Source: an uncultured bacterium (GTDB lineage: Bacteria > Planctomycetota > UBA8108 > UBA1146). From it: 64,000 nt of DNA. The stretch spans positions 46,536 to 110,535 of the forward strand of contig CAJXMG010000005.1 in assembly GCA_913056395.1 (NCBI GenBank). Reading direction: 5' to 3'. A model generated the notes under the pieces. The model did not search any database and had not been told where the DNA came from. It saw nothing but the letters and a program-made list of their open reading frames with translations. How positions within the stretch are numbered: the stretch's first letter is position 1; every line of letters starts with the position of its first letter. Below are positions 1 through 8,668 of this stretch, in pieces. Position numbers and translations under genes: made by a program.

Positions 1-270
1 GGCTCCCACCCATGCCTGAGACAGCTGGCCGACCAGATATCCTGCATAGGAAGCCCCTGCGGTATGGGAGATGGTATTGAGAATGAGAATCGCCCCGAGG
101 GCATCATCGAGCCGATCCTTCTTGAGGGAGTACAAAATGTCGACTCCCCGGCTCTTTTCCCGCCGTTCTTCGAGGCTGGCCAGGGAAACGGAAAGCAGGA
201 CTGCTTCGAGGAGAGAGCAGAAAAAGGAAATCGCCAGGGTCAAAAAGACGACGATCAGCAAATAGGTCAC
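1..270 (-). CDS. CNNM-domain (DUF21) transporter-like membrane protein, N-terminal part
   Basis: The reading frame is open from a GTG at 270 down to the window edge, so only the first 90 residues are present. They begin with a hydrophobic segment (YLLIVVFLTLAISFF), followed by CSLLEAVLLSV and later ILILNTISHTAGASYAG. Small residues around a helix, an SLLEA-type turn and an ILNT..HT..A pattern are typical of the CNNM (DUF21) membrane domain found in CorC/HlyC-type Mg2+/Co2+ transporters. A GGGAG precedes the GTG by four bases. The C-terminal CBS and CorC domains, if present, lie outside the window. The gene is divergent from the flagellar block. The family call is reasonable; the transported ion is not known. 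Confidence 0.65.
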   Translation of the reverse strand, partial: MTYLLIVVFLTLAISFFCSLLEAVLLSVSLASLEERREKSRGVDILYSLKKDRLDDALGAILILNTISHTAGASYAGYLVGQLSQAWVGA

Positions 271-663
271 AGAACTCCCAAATCCAGCACAAAGGCTTCG
301 ACAGGATACCCGGAACCACCACAGGAGGGGCCTCAACCCCAACAAAACCGAGTTATCGGAACCATAGGGGAGCATTTTGCACTTTACACTTTATAAAGCA
401 TGTGTCACCCTCTCACCGGGTTGGGGCACTTTTGTGCACATACGAGCAGGGTTGCACCAACACAGGGCAATGGAATTGTCCGCAATGAATCAGCATAGGG
501 TGTGAAGAAGTAGGTTTGAGGTGTGCGACAGGTCGAATTCGAATTTCGACCGGATTGGCACGGTGCCTGCATGGGGTAGATGGCCCCGGATCACCCGTGA
601 AAAATTCGGAATCAGGGGAAAGTCTTCCGCCAGTGAAGACATGATCGGGAAAGAGGGAATGGG
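271..663. other. Divergent intergenic region upstream of the flagellar block
   Basis: No convincing gene is seen here, and the short open frames on both strands look random. It should hold the promoters of the CNNM gene (leftward) and the flagellar block (rightward). Around 420-440 there is a GG(N10)GC arrangement (GG at 424-425, GC at 436-437) inside a small GCAC/GTGC inverted repeat. It vaguely resembles a sigma-54 -24/-12 element, but the flanking bases fit only partly. No sigma-28 flagellar promoter was recognised. Confidence 0.4.
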
Positions 664-2628
664 ATGACGCAGCAATTCGACGGCTCAAGGAGGTCTACTT
701 CAGAGTCGCTCTCCAGCACCCATCAGTTTCAGAAGACATGGGAAGAACTGGGACAAGGGGCAAGGGTCATCCTGATCCTTGGAATGGTTCTCTTCGTTTA
801 CGGGTTTTTCCTGAACGGTGACCGTCTGATTGAGATTCCCGAGGTGGAAGTTCCGGGTGCACAACACACTCAGGTCGTCCAGTTCCTCGAAGAGGAAAAC
901 ATCCGTTACGACTACACCGACGCGGGAACCCTCAGGGTCGCAAAGAGTGAAACTCCCAAGGTCGTCGCTTTTCTGGACCGATTTGTCGTCGGTTTTCAAA
1001 AGCCTGAAATGAAAACTGCGATTGCAAAGACCGGATTTGGAAATTCTCTCTCTGAGCTGACAAACTTCCGGGGCAAGGCGTCCCAGAGATCCAATAGCAG
1101 GATCGATGACATCGTTCGATCTGCAGAAGAAGAAGTCGCAAGGTTTGAAGGTATCAATGCTGCGACCATTGTTCCAAACAGGATTTCAGCAGAGAGGCAT
1201 TCTCAGAATAAGTTCACCCGAATCAATCGGGTGAGTGTTCAGCTTGAACTCAATGAAGGCCGCAAGGATTACGGTCTCGACAGTGGGATGGTCAAACTGA
1301 TCAAGTCGCATGTCAGTGTCGCATTGGATGTTCCTGCTGTAGCTGTGCAGATTTCTGACACAAGCGGAAGATTTTACGACGTCAGAAACAGCCAGCCCAC
1401 CGCCGCTGATCTTCGCAATAAAGTGAATGTAATCGAAGACAGGGTTGCAAAGTTCATGGCGAACATCCTTGAAGAGGGTACTTACAGGATTCAGGTAGAT
1501 GTTGGAGCTCCCGCTTTACCGAATGATCCTGCTGTCTTTGGAGACAACTTTCCCAAAGAGTGGCCCAGCATCGATCAGATCAATGACAAGCTGATTCAAT
1601 TGACCCCGGTAACAGGCCCCCTCCCAAGCGACATTGTCACTCTTGATGCCTTGAAAAATGCCCAGTCCCGCTCACGCTGGAATCAGATTGCAGAAGATTC
1701 CACCCGAAATGTGGCTGTCACCGTGTTTGTCGATCGCGGTCCTGCAAAAGCGGTACTCGATCCGGTAGATCCCATGCAGCACCTGAACTTTGATCCGGTC
1801 ATCCCGATTCCTGCACAGGACAACTTTCAGTCGATGACCCGGGATATCGCACGCCACCTGGAGGAGCACCTTCGTGCGACCTTCCGTGGCGACGATGTCA
1901 CCGCCCGCGTGGTTCCGGTCAATCTGATCGGCGAAAATGGTCAACTTGCAAGTTCAGCCTTCTCAGTCGCTGAGTTTTACGGCACCGGGGCTGCAGCGGG
2001 TGAAACCTCACAAAATACGACAATCTTCTTCTTTTCGGTGATCGCACTTCTCTTTGTCGTACTGATGTTCCGTGACGGGCCGAAGGATGCCGAAAAGGGA
2101 TATTCGATCACAGGGTTCCACGGCGGGTTCATCGAGAGATCGGCGGATAACGTCAGAACCCAAAGTGATTTCAAATCAGCAGTGTCCTCCTCTGAATATC
2201 CTGCCGTCGTTACACAGATCAATCACAAAACATTCGAGGAGCGTCTGGAGATTCTCAGGGCCATCGTCAGCAATCAGGAGGAAAATCTTCCTGGTAGCGA
2301 CGTTCTTGCTCTGATGATTTTTGACCTTTCAGAAAATCGTCAAGAGATCTTTGAGTGCCTGAAGAATGAGGAATGTGAAGTGCTCTTCCAGTTGATCGAT
2401 GGGATCACCGGACCCATTGGCTCTGAAGAAATTGAAGACGCCTTTGCCGCTTTCGAACTGATTACCACTGGCTTGAATCAGGAAAGCGAGATCCCCGTTC
2501 TTGTCACGACAGTGCCTACCCGTCCAGAGATTGATGAGAAAGTCATCGCAGATATTCGAAATCATAATCCTGCTTTGGCAGAAGTGATTTCCAAGACACG
2601 TGGAGAAGATTCAGGGAAGGTTTCCTAA
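664..2628 (+). CDS. fliF: Flagellar MS-ring protein FliF with enlarged cytoplasmic tail
   Basis: FliF builds the inner-membrane MS ring that anchors the flagellar motor and surrounds the export gate. The 654-residue product has a first membrane helix near residues 32-52 (VILILGMVLFVYGFFL), a periplasmic part beginning with a YscJ/FliF-type ring-building motif (QVVQFLEEENIRYDY), and a second helix near 455-475 (TTIFFFSVIALLFVVLMF). The tail after this is about 180 residues, longer than usual. It ends with IRNHNPALAEVI, like the FliG-binding end of FliF. A preceding segment (about 555-600, ALMIFDLSENRQEIFECL) resembles the FliG N-terminal domain. It is the first gene of the block. Its stop overlaps the fliH start (TAATG), so no fliG lies between them. 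Confidence 0.88.
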   Translation: MTQQFDGSRRSTSESLSSTHQFQKTWEELGQGARVILILGMVLFVYGFFLNGDRLIEIPEVEVPGAQHTQVVQFLEEENIRYDYTDAGTLRVAKSETPKVVAFLDRFVVGFQKPEMKTAIAKTGFGNSLSELTNFRGKASQRSNSRIDDIVRSAEEEVARFEGINAATIVPNRISAERHSQNKFTRINRVSVQLELNEGRKDYGLDSGMVKLIKSHVSVALDVPAVAVQISDTSGRFYDVRNSQPTAADLRNKVNVIEDRVAKFMANILEEGTYRIQVDVGAPALPNDPAVFGDNFPKEWPSIDQINDKLIQLTPVTGPLPSDIVTLDALKNAQSRSRWNQIAEDSTRNVAVTVFVDRGPAKAVLDPVDPMQHLNFDPVIPIPAQDNFQSMTRDIARHLEEHLRATFRGDDVTARVVPVNLIGENGQLASSAFSVAEFYGTGAAAGETSQNTTIFFFSVIALLFVVLMFRDGPKDAEKGYSITGFHGGFIERSADNVRTQSDFKSAVSSSEYPAVVTQINHKTFEERLEILRAIVSNQEENLPGSDVLALMIFDLSENRQEIFECLKNEECEVLFQLIDGITGPIGSEEIEDAFAAFELITTGLNQESEIPVLVTTVPTRPEIDEKVIADIRNHNPALAEVISKTRGEDSGKVS

Positions 2629-3470
2629 TGGAAAACGAACCTCGCGGCCACGATTCTCCGTTGGATGCAGAGCCTGAAGAGAGGGCCATCGCTGAAGCGC
2701 GACTGGAACTCGAAGCATTGAGACAGGCTTATGATGATCTGATGGGACAACTGCGGATTGAAGGCGAAGAGCAGCAGAAGCGCCTTCAAGTCGCTCGGGA
2801 TGCGGAGAGAGAACGCATCGCAACCCAGATCGAGGAAGCCAACGCCAAAGCTGCAAAAATACGTCAGCAGGCTCTGGTCGAATGCGAGTCACTTCGCAAA
2901 GAGGCTACCGAAGAGGGACGTCGCGGGGGTTATGAACTCGGCTATGAAGAAGGCGTTCATAGGGGGCTCGAGGAGAGTCGCCGGATCGCTCGAGAGAATA
3001 CCGAGAAGGCTGCGCGTGAGATTCTGGGTGAATCCTGTGGCACTGTTCCCGCAATGTTGAATGAATGCCTCGGTGACTTTGATCGGGTATGGCGTGGAAC
3101 TGTCGGCGAGATGCGCAGGGACACTGTGGCCCTCTCAAGAGGAATTGCTGAGAGGATTCTCAGACGAGAGATCGATCGTCTCCCTCAGCTGGTACTCGAA
3201 AACATTGAAGTGGCGATTCAGAGAATCTCCGATCGTCGAAGATTGTGTATTGAAGTTCACCCCGCAGATCTGGAATCGGTCATCGAGTTTCTTCCTGAAT
3301 TGGGGAAGCGGATTCGGGGAGCCGAAGCTGCGGAGGTCATCGGCCACGAGGCGATCCAGCGTGGTGGCTGTCGCGTTAAAGGTGAGACAGGTCATGTCGA
3401 CCTTTGCATCGACACTCAACTGGATTTGATTGAGTCCGCATTGATCCGAAACACTCAGGTGTCCGGATGA
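2628..3470 (+). CDS. fliH: Flagellar assembly protein FliH
   Basis: FliH binds and regulates the FliI ATPase of the flagellar type III export apparatus on the cytoplasmic side. The 280-residue product is charged and strongly helical over roughly residues 15-135, as expected for the FliH coiled-coil stalk. It ends in the globular part with EAIQRGGCRVKGETGHVD, matching the conserved C-terminal FliH/HrpE signature. The ATG lies within the fliF stop (TAATG), and the end overlaps fliI by four bases, indicating translational coupling. FliH is poorly conserved in sequence, but both the position next to fliI and the C-terminal signature support the call. Confidence 0.85.
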   Translation: MENEPRGHDSPLDAEPEERAIAEARLELEALRQAYDDLMGQLRIEGEEQQKRLQVARDAERERIATQIEEANAKAAKIRQQALVECESLRKEATEEGRRGGYELGYEEGVHRGLEESRRIARENTEKAAREILGESCGTVPAMLNECLGDFDRVWRGTVGEMRRDTVALSRGIAERILRREIDRLPQLVLENIEVAIQRISDRRRLCIEVHPADLESVIEFLPELGKRIRGAEAAEVIGHEAIQRGGCRVKGETGHVDLCIDTQLDLIESALIRNTQVSG

Positions 3471-4792
3471 ATCTTATTTCCGCACTGGACAGCCTTGGCA
3501 ACGATGGACTCGCCAGGGTTCAGGGCAGGGTCGTCGCCGTAACGGGAGTTCTCGTTGAGGCGGAAGGAATCGCTCTTCCTGTCGGTGCGGAATGTGAAAT
3601 TGTGTCGCGATCAGGAACCCGAACTCTCGCTGAAGTCGTGGGCTTTTCCGGTGAGCGGACACACCTTCTTCCAGAATGTGGAATTGATGGAATCGGCCCC
3701 ATGGATGAAGTGATTCATGATGGTGAGATTCCTTCGGTTCCCGTATCGGAAGAGCTTCTGGGAAGAGTGATCGACGCCAGGGGGAATCCGATTGATGGCC
3801 TGGGCCCCATCACAGGTACCATTCGGTTTCCCATTGAGAATGAACCGACTCCTGCACTGAAGAGGTCTTTGATCGAGCAGCCGATGTCGACCGGAGTTAG
3901 AGCCATCGATGGAGTCTTGACCGCGGGTAGAGGACAACGGTTGGGTGTCTTTTCCGGGAGCGGAGTCGGCAAATCGACTCTCCTCGGGATGATCGCCCGA
4001 AACACCGATTTGCCGATTCGGGTCATCGCACTCATCGGAGAGCGCGGCCGTGAGGTCCGGGAGTTTCTCGAGCGAGACCTCGGGCCGGAAGGTCTCAAAA
4101 ATACGGTAGTCGTCGTCGCAACCAGCGATGAAGCAGCGGTTCTTAGAATCAGAGCGGCAAAAGTCGCTACCTCCATTGCCGAATGGTTTCGAAACAGTGG
4201 CAGGGACGTCCTGTTACTGGTCGATTCCCTGACTCGCGTCGCACTTGCCCAGAGAGAAGTGGGTTTGAGTGCGGGAGAGCCACCCGCTACCCGGGGCTAT
4301 ACGCCGAGTGTTTTCGCAATGATGCCAAAACTGTTGGAACGGACCGGTCCGGGAGAAAGTGCCAGTATCACGGCATTCTATTCGGTCCTCGTTGAGGCGG
4401 ATGACCAGCATGACCCGATTGGCGATGCCGTAAGGGGAATTCTGGATGGGCAGATCTGGCTATCCAGAGACTACGCCAGCAAGGGTTGGTTTCCTCCCAT
4501 CGATCCCTGCGTCAGTACCAGTCGAACGATGCCGGCAGTTGTGACGGAAGACCATCTGTCGGCGGCAAGGAGTCTCAGGGAATCGCTGTCGGTTTACTCT
4601 GAAATCGAGGACCTGATTCGATTGGGTGCATTCAAGCAAGGTCAGGATGCCAGAGCGGATCGGGCCGCACGACTCAAGCCGCAGATTGAGAAATTCCTGC
4701 GACAGTTACCGGAAGAGCAATCCGGGTATGAACAAACTCGAGATCGTCTGATCGCGCTTGTCTCTGAAAATGAGGCGGTGAAATCAGCATGA
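3467..4792 (+). CDS. fliI: Flagellum-specific export ATPase FliI
   Basis: FliI is the hexameric, F1-beta-like ATPase that powers substrate unfolding and delivery to the flagellar export gate. The 441 residues match the usual family length. The Walker A motif GSGVGKST is at about 164-171, GERGREVREF follows, the Walker B region LLLVDSLTRVALAQRE is near 250, and there is a SAGEPPATRGYTPSVF stretch typical of FliI/YscN rather than F1 subunits. The ATG overlaps the fliH stop (ATGA) and the end overlaps fliJ in the same way. Confidence 0.97.
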   Translation: MNLISALDSLGNDGLARVQGRVVAVTGVLVEAEGIALPVGAECEIVSRSGTRTLAEVVGFSGERTHLLPECGIDGIGPMDEVIHDGEIPSVPVSEELLGRVIDARGNPIDGLGPITGTIRFPIENEPTPALKRSLIEQPMSTGVRAIDGVLTAGRGQRLGVFSGSGVGKSTLLGMIARNTDLPIRVIALIGERGREVREFLERDLGPEGLKNTVVVVATSDEAAVLRIRAAKVATSIAEWFRNSGRDVLLLVDSLTRVALAQREVGLSAGEPPATRGYTPSVFAMMPKLLERTGPGESASITAFYSVLVEADDQHDPIGDAVRGILDGQIWLSRDYASKGWFPPIDPCVSTSRTMPAVVTEDHLSAARSLRESLSVYSEIEDLIRLGAFKQGQDARADRAARLKPQIEKFLRQLPEEQSGYEQTRDRLIALVSENEAVKSA

Positions 4793-5238
4793 AGACTCAG
4801 GCTCAAAGAATGAATGCCCTCCTCAAGGTCAGGGAAGCAGAGCTGGAGGCTGCGGTCTCAAGGCTTTTGGAAAAACGTACGGGTCTTCTTGAGGGATTGG
4901 CAAAACTGAAAACGCTGGAATCTGAAAAGAAGAAGGCTTCTTCCGAAATCTATGAAAATGCAGAAGGTCATGACCCCGTACTACACGGAAGATTCATGGC
5001 AAGACTGCGCCGAGAAGCATTGCGACTGACAAAGGAAATCACGGGTCTTCAGGAAACCGTCGATGTCGCAAGAGAGCGGGTCAAATCGGCTCACAACAGG
5101 CATGCTTCAGTGGATTCATTGATCAAACGGAAAAATGCAGACGACCTGTTGAAGAAACAGAAATCAGAAGAAAGACAAATGGATGGCGAAAGTTGTCAGC
5201 AGTTTGTCACAAGAGGACTCAGAGGTGAGGCGAGTTGA
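4789..5238 (+). CDS. fliJ: Flagellar export chaperone FliJ
   Basis: The 149-residue protein is almost entirely charged coiled coil, the expected size and character for FliJ, which acts as the gamma-like central stalk of the FliI ring and as a chaperone-escort factor. Sequence motifs are weak, so the assignment rests on fold type, length and position immediately after fliI, with an ATGA overlap. A 67-base gap before fliO is the largest in the early part of the block and shows no terminator. Confidence 0.75.
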   Translation: MKTQAQRMNALLKVREAELEAAVSRLLEKRTGLLEGLAKLKTLESEKKKASSEIYENAEGHDPVLHGRFMARLRREALRLTKEITGLQETVDVARERVKSAHNRHASVDSLIKRKNADDLLKKQKSEERQMDGESCQQFVTRGLRGEAS

Positions 5239-5305
5239 TCTGATTGATCAGCAGTCACAACAGACAGGTTGAATCAGTTCAACATCGGGGAAAGGGAGTC
5301 GGGGA

Positions 5306-5935
5306 ATGAAAAATCAGGGATTCAGGATCTTCCACATCGTTTCAATCGTTTTGCTTCTCGTCATGTTGGGAACGGGAGAAGCCCATTCGCAGTTGTTTCC
5401 TATTACGGAAGGAACCAGCGGATCTTCTTCCGCATCAGCTGTAAACAACACAGCCATGCCCTCAGCAAATGGATCTACGAACTCTCCAGGTTTGCAGTCT
5501 TTACTCGAAGCGATCGGAACAATCTTGATTCTGTCCGGTCTTGGAGTTGGGGTCGTGCTGCTGGCAAGAAAGTATTTCCCAAATGTGATTCCAGGAACCG
5601 ATGCACGAATGAAGGTCTTGACTCGACTACCGATTGGAAATCGCCAAAACCTGGTGGTGTTCCGAGTGGGGGAGCGAGTCCTTGTTGTGGCCCAGTCTCC
5701 CAACCGAGTAGATCTGCTTTCAGAGATTTGTGATCCGGAAGAAGTACAGAACCTCAGTTATGGAACCGATTTCTCCAGAGAGTTGGAGCGGGTTCGAATC
5801 GACACTCAAGACGATGAGTTTCCTGAGCAGTACGAGCCTGAAGCCACGGATACAGGAGTACGTGAAGAAATCCAGTGGCTGAGAGAGAGACTTGACGGCT
5901 ACGGAGAGCGAACGGAAGAAGAAGTAAGAAGTTGA
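5306..5935 (+). CDS. fliO: Flagellar biosynthesis protein FliO
   Basis: FliO helps assemble the FliP5 export-gate ring. The 209-residue product starts with a signal-like hydrophobic segment ending around AHSQ, then a Ser/Asn-rich linker, one membrane helix near 72-90 (TILILSGLGVGVVLLA) and the typical cytoplasmic beta-rich part (MKVLTRLPIGNRQNLVVFRV, then ERVLVVAQS), which matches FliO. The C-terminal 60 residues are acidic and helical. A GGGAG ribosome site precedes the ATG. The end overlaps the fliP TTG start by four bases. Confidence 0.85.
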   Translation: MKNQGFRIFHIVSIVLLLVMLGTGEAHSQLFPITEGTSGSSSASAVNNTAMPSANGSTNSPGLQSLLEAIGTILILSGLGVGVVLLARKYFPNVIPGTDARMKVLTRLPIGNRQNLVVFRVGERVLVVAQSPNRVDLLSEICDPEEVQNLSYGTDFSRELERVRIDTQDDEFPEQYEPEATDTGVREEIQWLRERLDGYGERTEEEVRS

Positions 5936-6768
5936 ATGTAACAAGTTTCAAAACACTGATGATTTGGTTTGGGGTTTTGGGGGCTGTGGTACTGGGATCT
6001 CCAGTAGCAGTGGCCGCAGAAGAAACCTCTGATATCGTCAGCAAAGTGCTCGATGGAAATCCGGAAAGCTTCGGGATTTCCATCAAGCTGTTGCTGATTA
6101 CAACGGTGGTGGCAGTTGCCCCGGCATTGCTTCTTTTGACCACCAGCTTTACCAGAATCATCATTGTTTTGGGATTCGTTCGCAGGGCGATCGGTGCCCA
6201 GGATGCTCCACCCAATCAGGTGATTTTCGGATTATCGCTGCTTTTGACTCTCGTGGTGATGGGACCAACATGGTCCGACATATACGAGAACTCGATTCAG
6301 CCCTACTCCAATCAGGAGATCTCACCAGTCACCGGTGAAGTGGTGACAGCAAATGAAGCATTTTCTTATGCTGACGCCCGCGTCCGGGAATTCATGTACC
6401 CCTTCATCAGCCCAGAGGACTTGATCCTCATGGCGAAGGTGGGTGCACCGGAGACTTACCGCGATCTCTACGATGAAGAGGCCGCAGTTGTGACACGCGA
6501 GTTTGCGGATGCCTTGCCTTTGACCGTCGTTGTTCCTGCATTTGTTTTGGCCGAGTTGAAGTTGGCATTCCAAATGGGTGTCATGATCTTTATTCCTTTC
6601 CTCGTCATTGATCTGGTTGTCAGTGCGATTCTCGTGGCGATGGGAATGTTCATGCTGCCACCGATTTTGGTATCGCTGCCATTCAAGATATTGGTCTTTG
6701 TTTTGGCCGATGGCTGGTCGCTGGTGGTGGAGCAGTTGCTCTTCACAGGTTCCAGGGCGGTGGCCTGA
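5932..6768 (+). CDS. fliP: Flagellar export gate protein FliP
   Basis: FliP forms the core of the type III export gate with FliQ and FliR. The 278-residue product has a signal-peptide-like N-terminus ending near VAVAAEE, then family motifs: LLLLTTSFTRIIIVLGFVRR, QVIFGLSLLLT, and the end motif MFMLPPILVSLPFKILVFVL with ADGW. The start is TTG within the fliO stop (TTGA); the ATG four bases downstream is out of frame. The stop overlaps the fliQ start by one base. Confidence 0.96.
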   Translation: MNVTSFKTLMIWFGVLGAVVLGSPVAVAAEETSDIVSKVLDGNPESFGISIKLLLITTVVAVAPALLLLTTSFTRIIIVLGFVRRAIGAQDAPPNQVIFGLSLLLTLVVMGPTWSDIYENSIQPYSNQEISPVTGEVVTANEAFSYADARVREFMYPFISPEDLILMAKVGAPETYRDLYDEEAAVVTREFADALPLTVVVPAFVLAELKLAFQMGVMIFIPFLVIDLVVSAILVAMGMFMLPPILVSLPFKILVFVLADGWSLVVEQLLFTGSRAVA

Positions 6769-7043
6769 TGGAGCTGGATCGTGTACTCGATTTTTTGCAG
6801 GCTGCATTGGCCATGGCACTGCAAATGTCGATCCCCGTTCTATTGGCGATCATCATCGTTGGCCTGATCACCAATTTGATTCAAGCAGTGTTTCAGCTTC
6901 AGGACCAGAGTTTGTCTCTCGTTCCAAGGATGATCGCAGTTGCATTGGTGCTGGCTTTGATGATGCCGGAGATGATCGACTGGATCGTCAGTTTCACGAA
7001 GGACAGTTTGCAGGTTTCGGGTGGATTTCTTTCAGGCAGGTGA
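6768..7043 (+). CDS. fliQ: Flagellar export gate protein FliQ
   Basis: FliQ is a small two-helix component of the FliPQR export gate. The 91 residues hold two long hydrophobic segments separated by a short loop (QAVFQLQDQSLSLVPRM, the conserved FliQ loop pattern). Length and topology fit the family. The start overlaps the fliP stop (TGATGG) and fliR begins three bases after the stop. Confidence 0.93.
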   Translation: MELDRVLDFLQAALAMALQMSIPVLLAIIIVGLITNLIQAVFQLQDQSLSLVPRMIAVALVLALMMPEMIDWIVSFTKDSLQVSGGFLSGR

Positions 7044-7046
7044 TGG

Positions 7047-7865
7047 ATGGATCAACTGATTGAAATCTCGACCGCTTCCTGGAGCACTTGGCTGCTGGTC
7101 AGTGCCCGGTTTTTCGGAGCCATGTTGGTCTTGCCGTTGTTTTCCGAAAATACGATCCCACTCCGTTTCAAATTTGGATTCGCTTTTTTCCTCGCATTGA
7201 TCGTCGCTCCCATGGATCTCTCAGGGCAAAGTGCGAGCCTCGCATTTTCTGACCCGGCCTCAGCCATCGTTGGACTTGGTGGTGAGTTGGCGTTGGGTTG
7301 GGTTTTGGGTTGCGCGCTTGCTTTGGTGATCTGGGGGGCCCGCTTGGGTGCCGCATGGCTTGGTGCGTTCACAGGTGACGCAGCATTTTCGACGGGACAA
7401 CAAGAAGAAACCGGTGAGTCTCCGCTGACCACTTTGCTGACCCTGTTCGCTACACTTGCATTCATTGGCCTCGACGGACATCGGTTGGTGATGCTGATGC
7501 TGATCGACTCTTTCCAGAAAGTACCAGCGGGTGTTTTTGCCTCGGTCATGTCGGGGAATATGACTGAGCTCGGTGAAGAGGCCGCCTCTGCCGCCGGAGC
7601 AGTGGGGCAACAAACCTGGTTGATCGGTTTGGAAATTGCATTCCCCGCGGTTGCAGTTCTGTTGCTGATCACGCTGGTTCTTGGAATCCTCAGCCGTGTC
7701 ACACCCCAAATTGATGTCTTCTTTACGGGCTTCGCACTGAGGACAAGTGTGGGGTTCGCGATGATTTTCCTCTTCTTGCCCTTTATCGCTGAAGTCTTCT
7801 CGTTCGTTGTCGAAAGAAGTCTGCAGGGAACGGGTGCCGTTCTGGACCGATTGGCAGGTGGGTAG
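7047..7865 (+). CDS. fliR: Flagellar export gate protein FliR
   Basis: FliR completes the FliP5Q4R1 export gate. The 272-residue product is very hydrophobic, with about six membrane segments. It begins with a helix containing LLVSARFFGAMLVLPLFSE, the FliR-type N-terminus, and later carries ITLVLGILSRVTPQIDVFF, the conserved ISRVxPQxNVFF-like motif. Length is normal. It lies directly between fliQ and flhB. Confidence 0.95.
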   Translation: MDQLIEISTASWSTWLLVSARFFGAMLVLPLFSENTIPLRFKFGFAFFLALIVAPMDLSGQSASLAFSDPASAIVGLGGELALGWVLGCALALVIWGARLGAAWLGAFTGDAAFSTGQQEETGESPLTTLLTLFATLAFIGLDGHRLVMLMLIDSFQKVPAGVFASVMSGNMTELGEEAASAAGAVGQQTWLIGLEIAFPAVAVLLLITLVLGILSRVTPQIDVFFTGFALRTSVGFAMIFLFLPFIAEVFSFVVERSLQGTGAVLDRLAGG

Positions 7866-7867
7866 TC

Positions 7868-8668
7868 ATGAGCCTGTCAGAGGACAAAATTCACAAGCCC
7901 AGTTCCAAAAGACTCCGCAATGCTGCGGAGAATGGGCAATTCCCCTACAGCTCTGATCTGGCAGTGGCACTGGCGCTTCTCACGGGCTGTATTCTGGTCA
8001 GCCTCATCGCACAAAACCTGACGGATAAATTTGTTGGTTTCTACCGAGATTTTTATTCGACTTCATTTGCTGAGTTGACGGATGTGCAAACAGTGATGAA
8101 CGATCTCCCCATGCTCATTTTGGGTTTCGTTGCTCCGCTTGCATTGACGGTGTGGTTCATTTCATTGGTCGTGTCATGGATTCAGTCACCCAAAGTGGCT
8201 CGCAAAAATGCATTTTCGGATCCTTCAGCCAATTGGAATCCGGCAAATCGCTGGGAGCAGCTGGTATCGGTGACCACACCCCTTCGATTGCTGTTTCAAC
8301 TGGTTCGCATGGCTGCTGTTGTAGGAATCGCCTGGTATGGCTTGCTGCAGTTGGTCGACGTCTCCGGAAATGCCACAGCGGGGAGTCCGCAAGTCACCGC
8401 TTCTGAGGCCTTCGCAATTTACCCGGGAGTTTTGATCCAGATCTGCATGGTGATCCTTGTCTTTGCGGTCATCGATCGCCTTTGGCAGCAAAAAATATGG
8501 TGGGATTCGGTGCATATGACTCCTGAAGAACTCAAGAAAGAGAGCAGGGAAACCTATGGTGACCCGCTCATTCGGAAAAAACGGAAACAGTCCCACCGAA
8601 AATTGATCTCTGCATTGTCGGGGAGCCTCCCCGCTTCACTGAGAACCGACGAGGGGAAATCCCAATGA
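7868..8668 (+). CDS. flhB: FlhB export-gate protein lacking the C-terminal autocleavage domain
   Basis: FlhB wraps the FliPQR gate, and in well-studied bacteria its cytoplasmic C-terminal domain self-cleaves at NPTH and controls the hook-to-filament switch. This 266-residue protein has the normal N-terminus (KPSSKRLRNAAENGQFPYSSDL), four membrane segments and the start of the cytoplasmic linker (TPEELKKESRETYGDP, then RKKRKQSHRKLISAL). It stops where the cleavage domain would begin. No NPTH or PTHYA-like motif is present, in this frame or in the 75 bases before flhA. The family is usually 350-380 residues. The stop overlaps the flhA start (ATGA), so the shortening looks genuine rather than a frameshift. 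Confidence 0.88.
   Translation: MSLSEDKIHKPSSKRLRNAAENGQFPYSSDLAVALALLTGCILVSLIAQNLTDKFVGFYRDFYSTSFAELTDVQTVMNDLPMLILGFVAPLALTVWFISLVVSWIQSPKVARKNAFSDPSANWNPANRWEQLVSVTTPLRLLFQLVRMAAVVGIAWYGLLQLVDVSGNATAGSPQVTASEAFAIYPGVLIQICMVILVFAVIDRLWQQKIWWDSVHMTPEELKKESRETYGDPLIRKKRKQSHRKLISALSGSLPASLRTDEGKSQ

Noticed and set aside
413..688. 91-residue minus-strand frame upstream of fliF
   Set aside because: No motifs, overlaps the fliF start and its composition looks random.
8590..8668. Frameshift as the cause of the short FlhB
   Set aside because: Only about 75 bases lie before flhA and no other frame encodes an NPTH-type domain, so a single indel cannot restore it within the available space.
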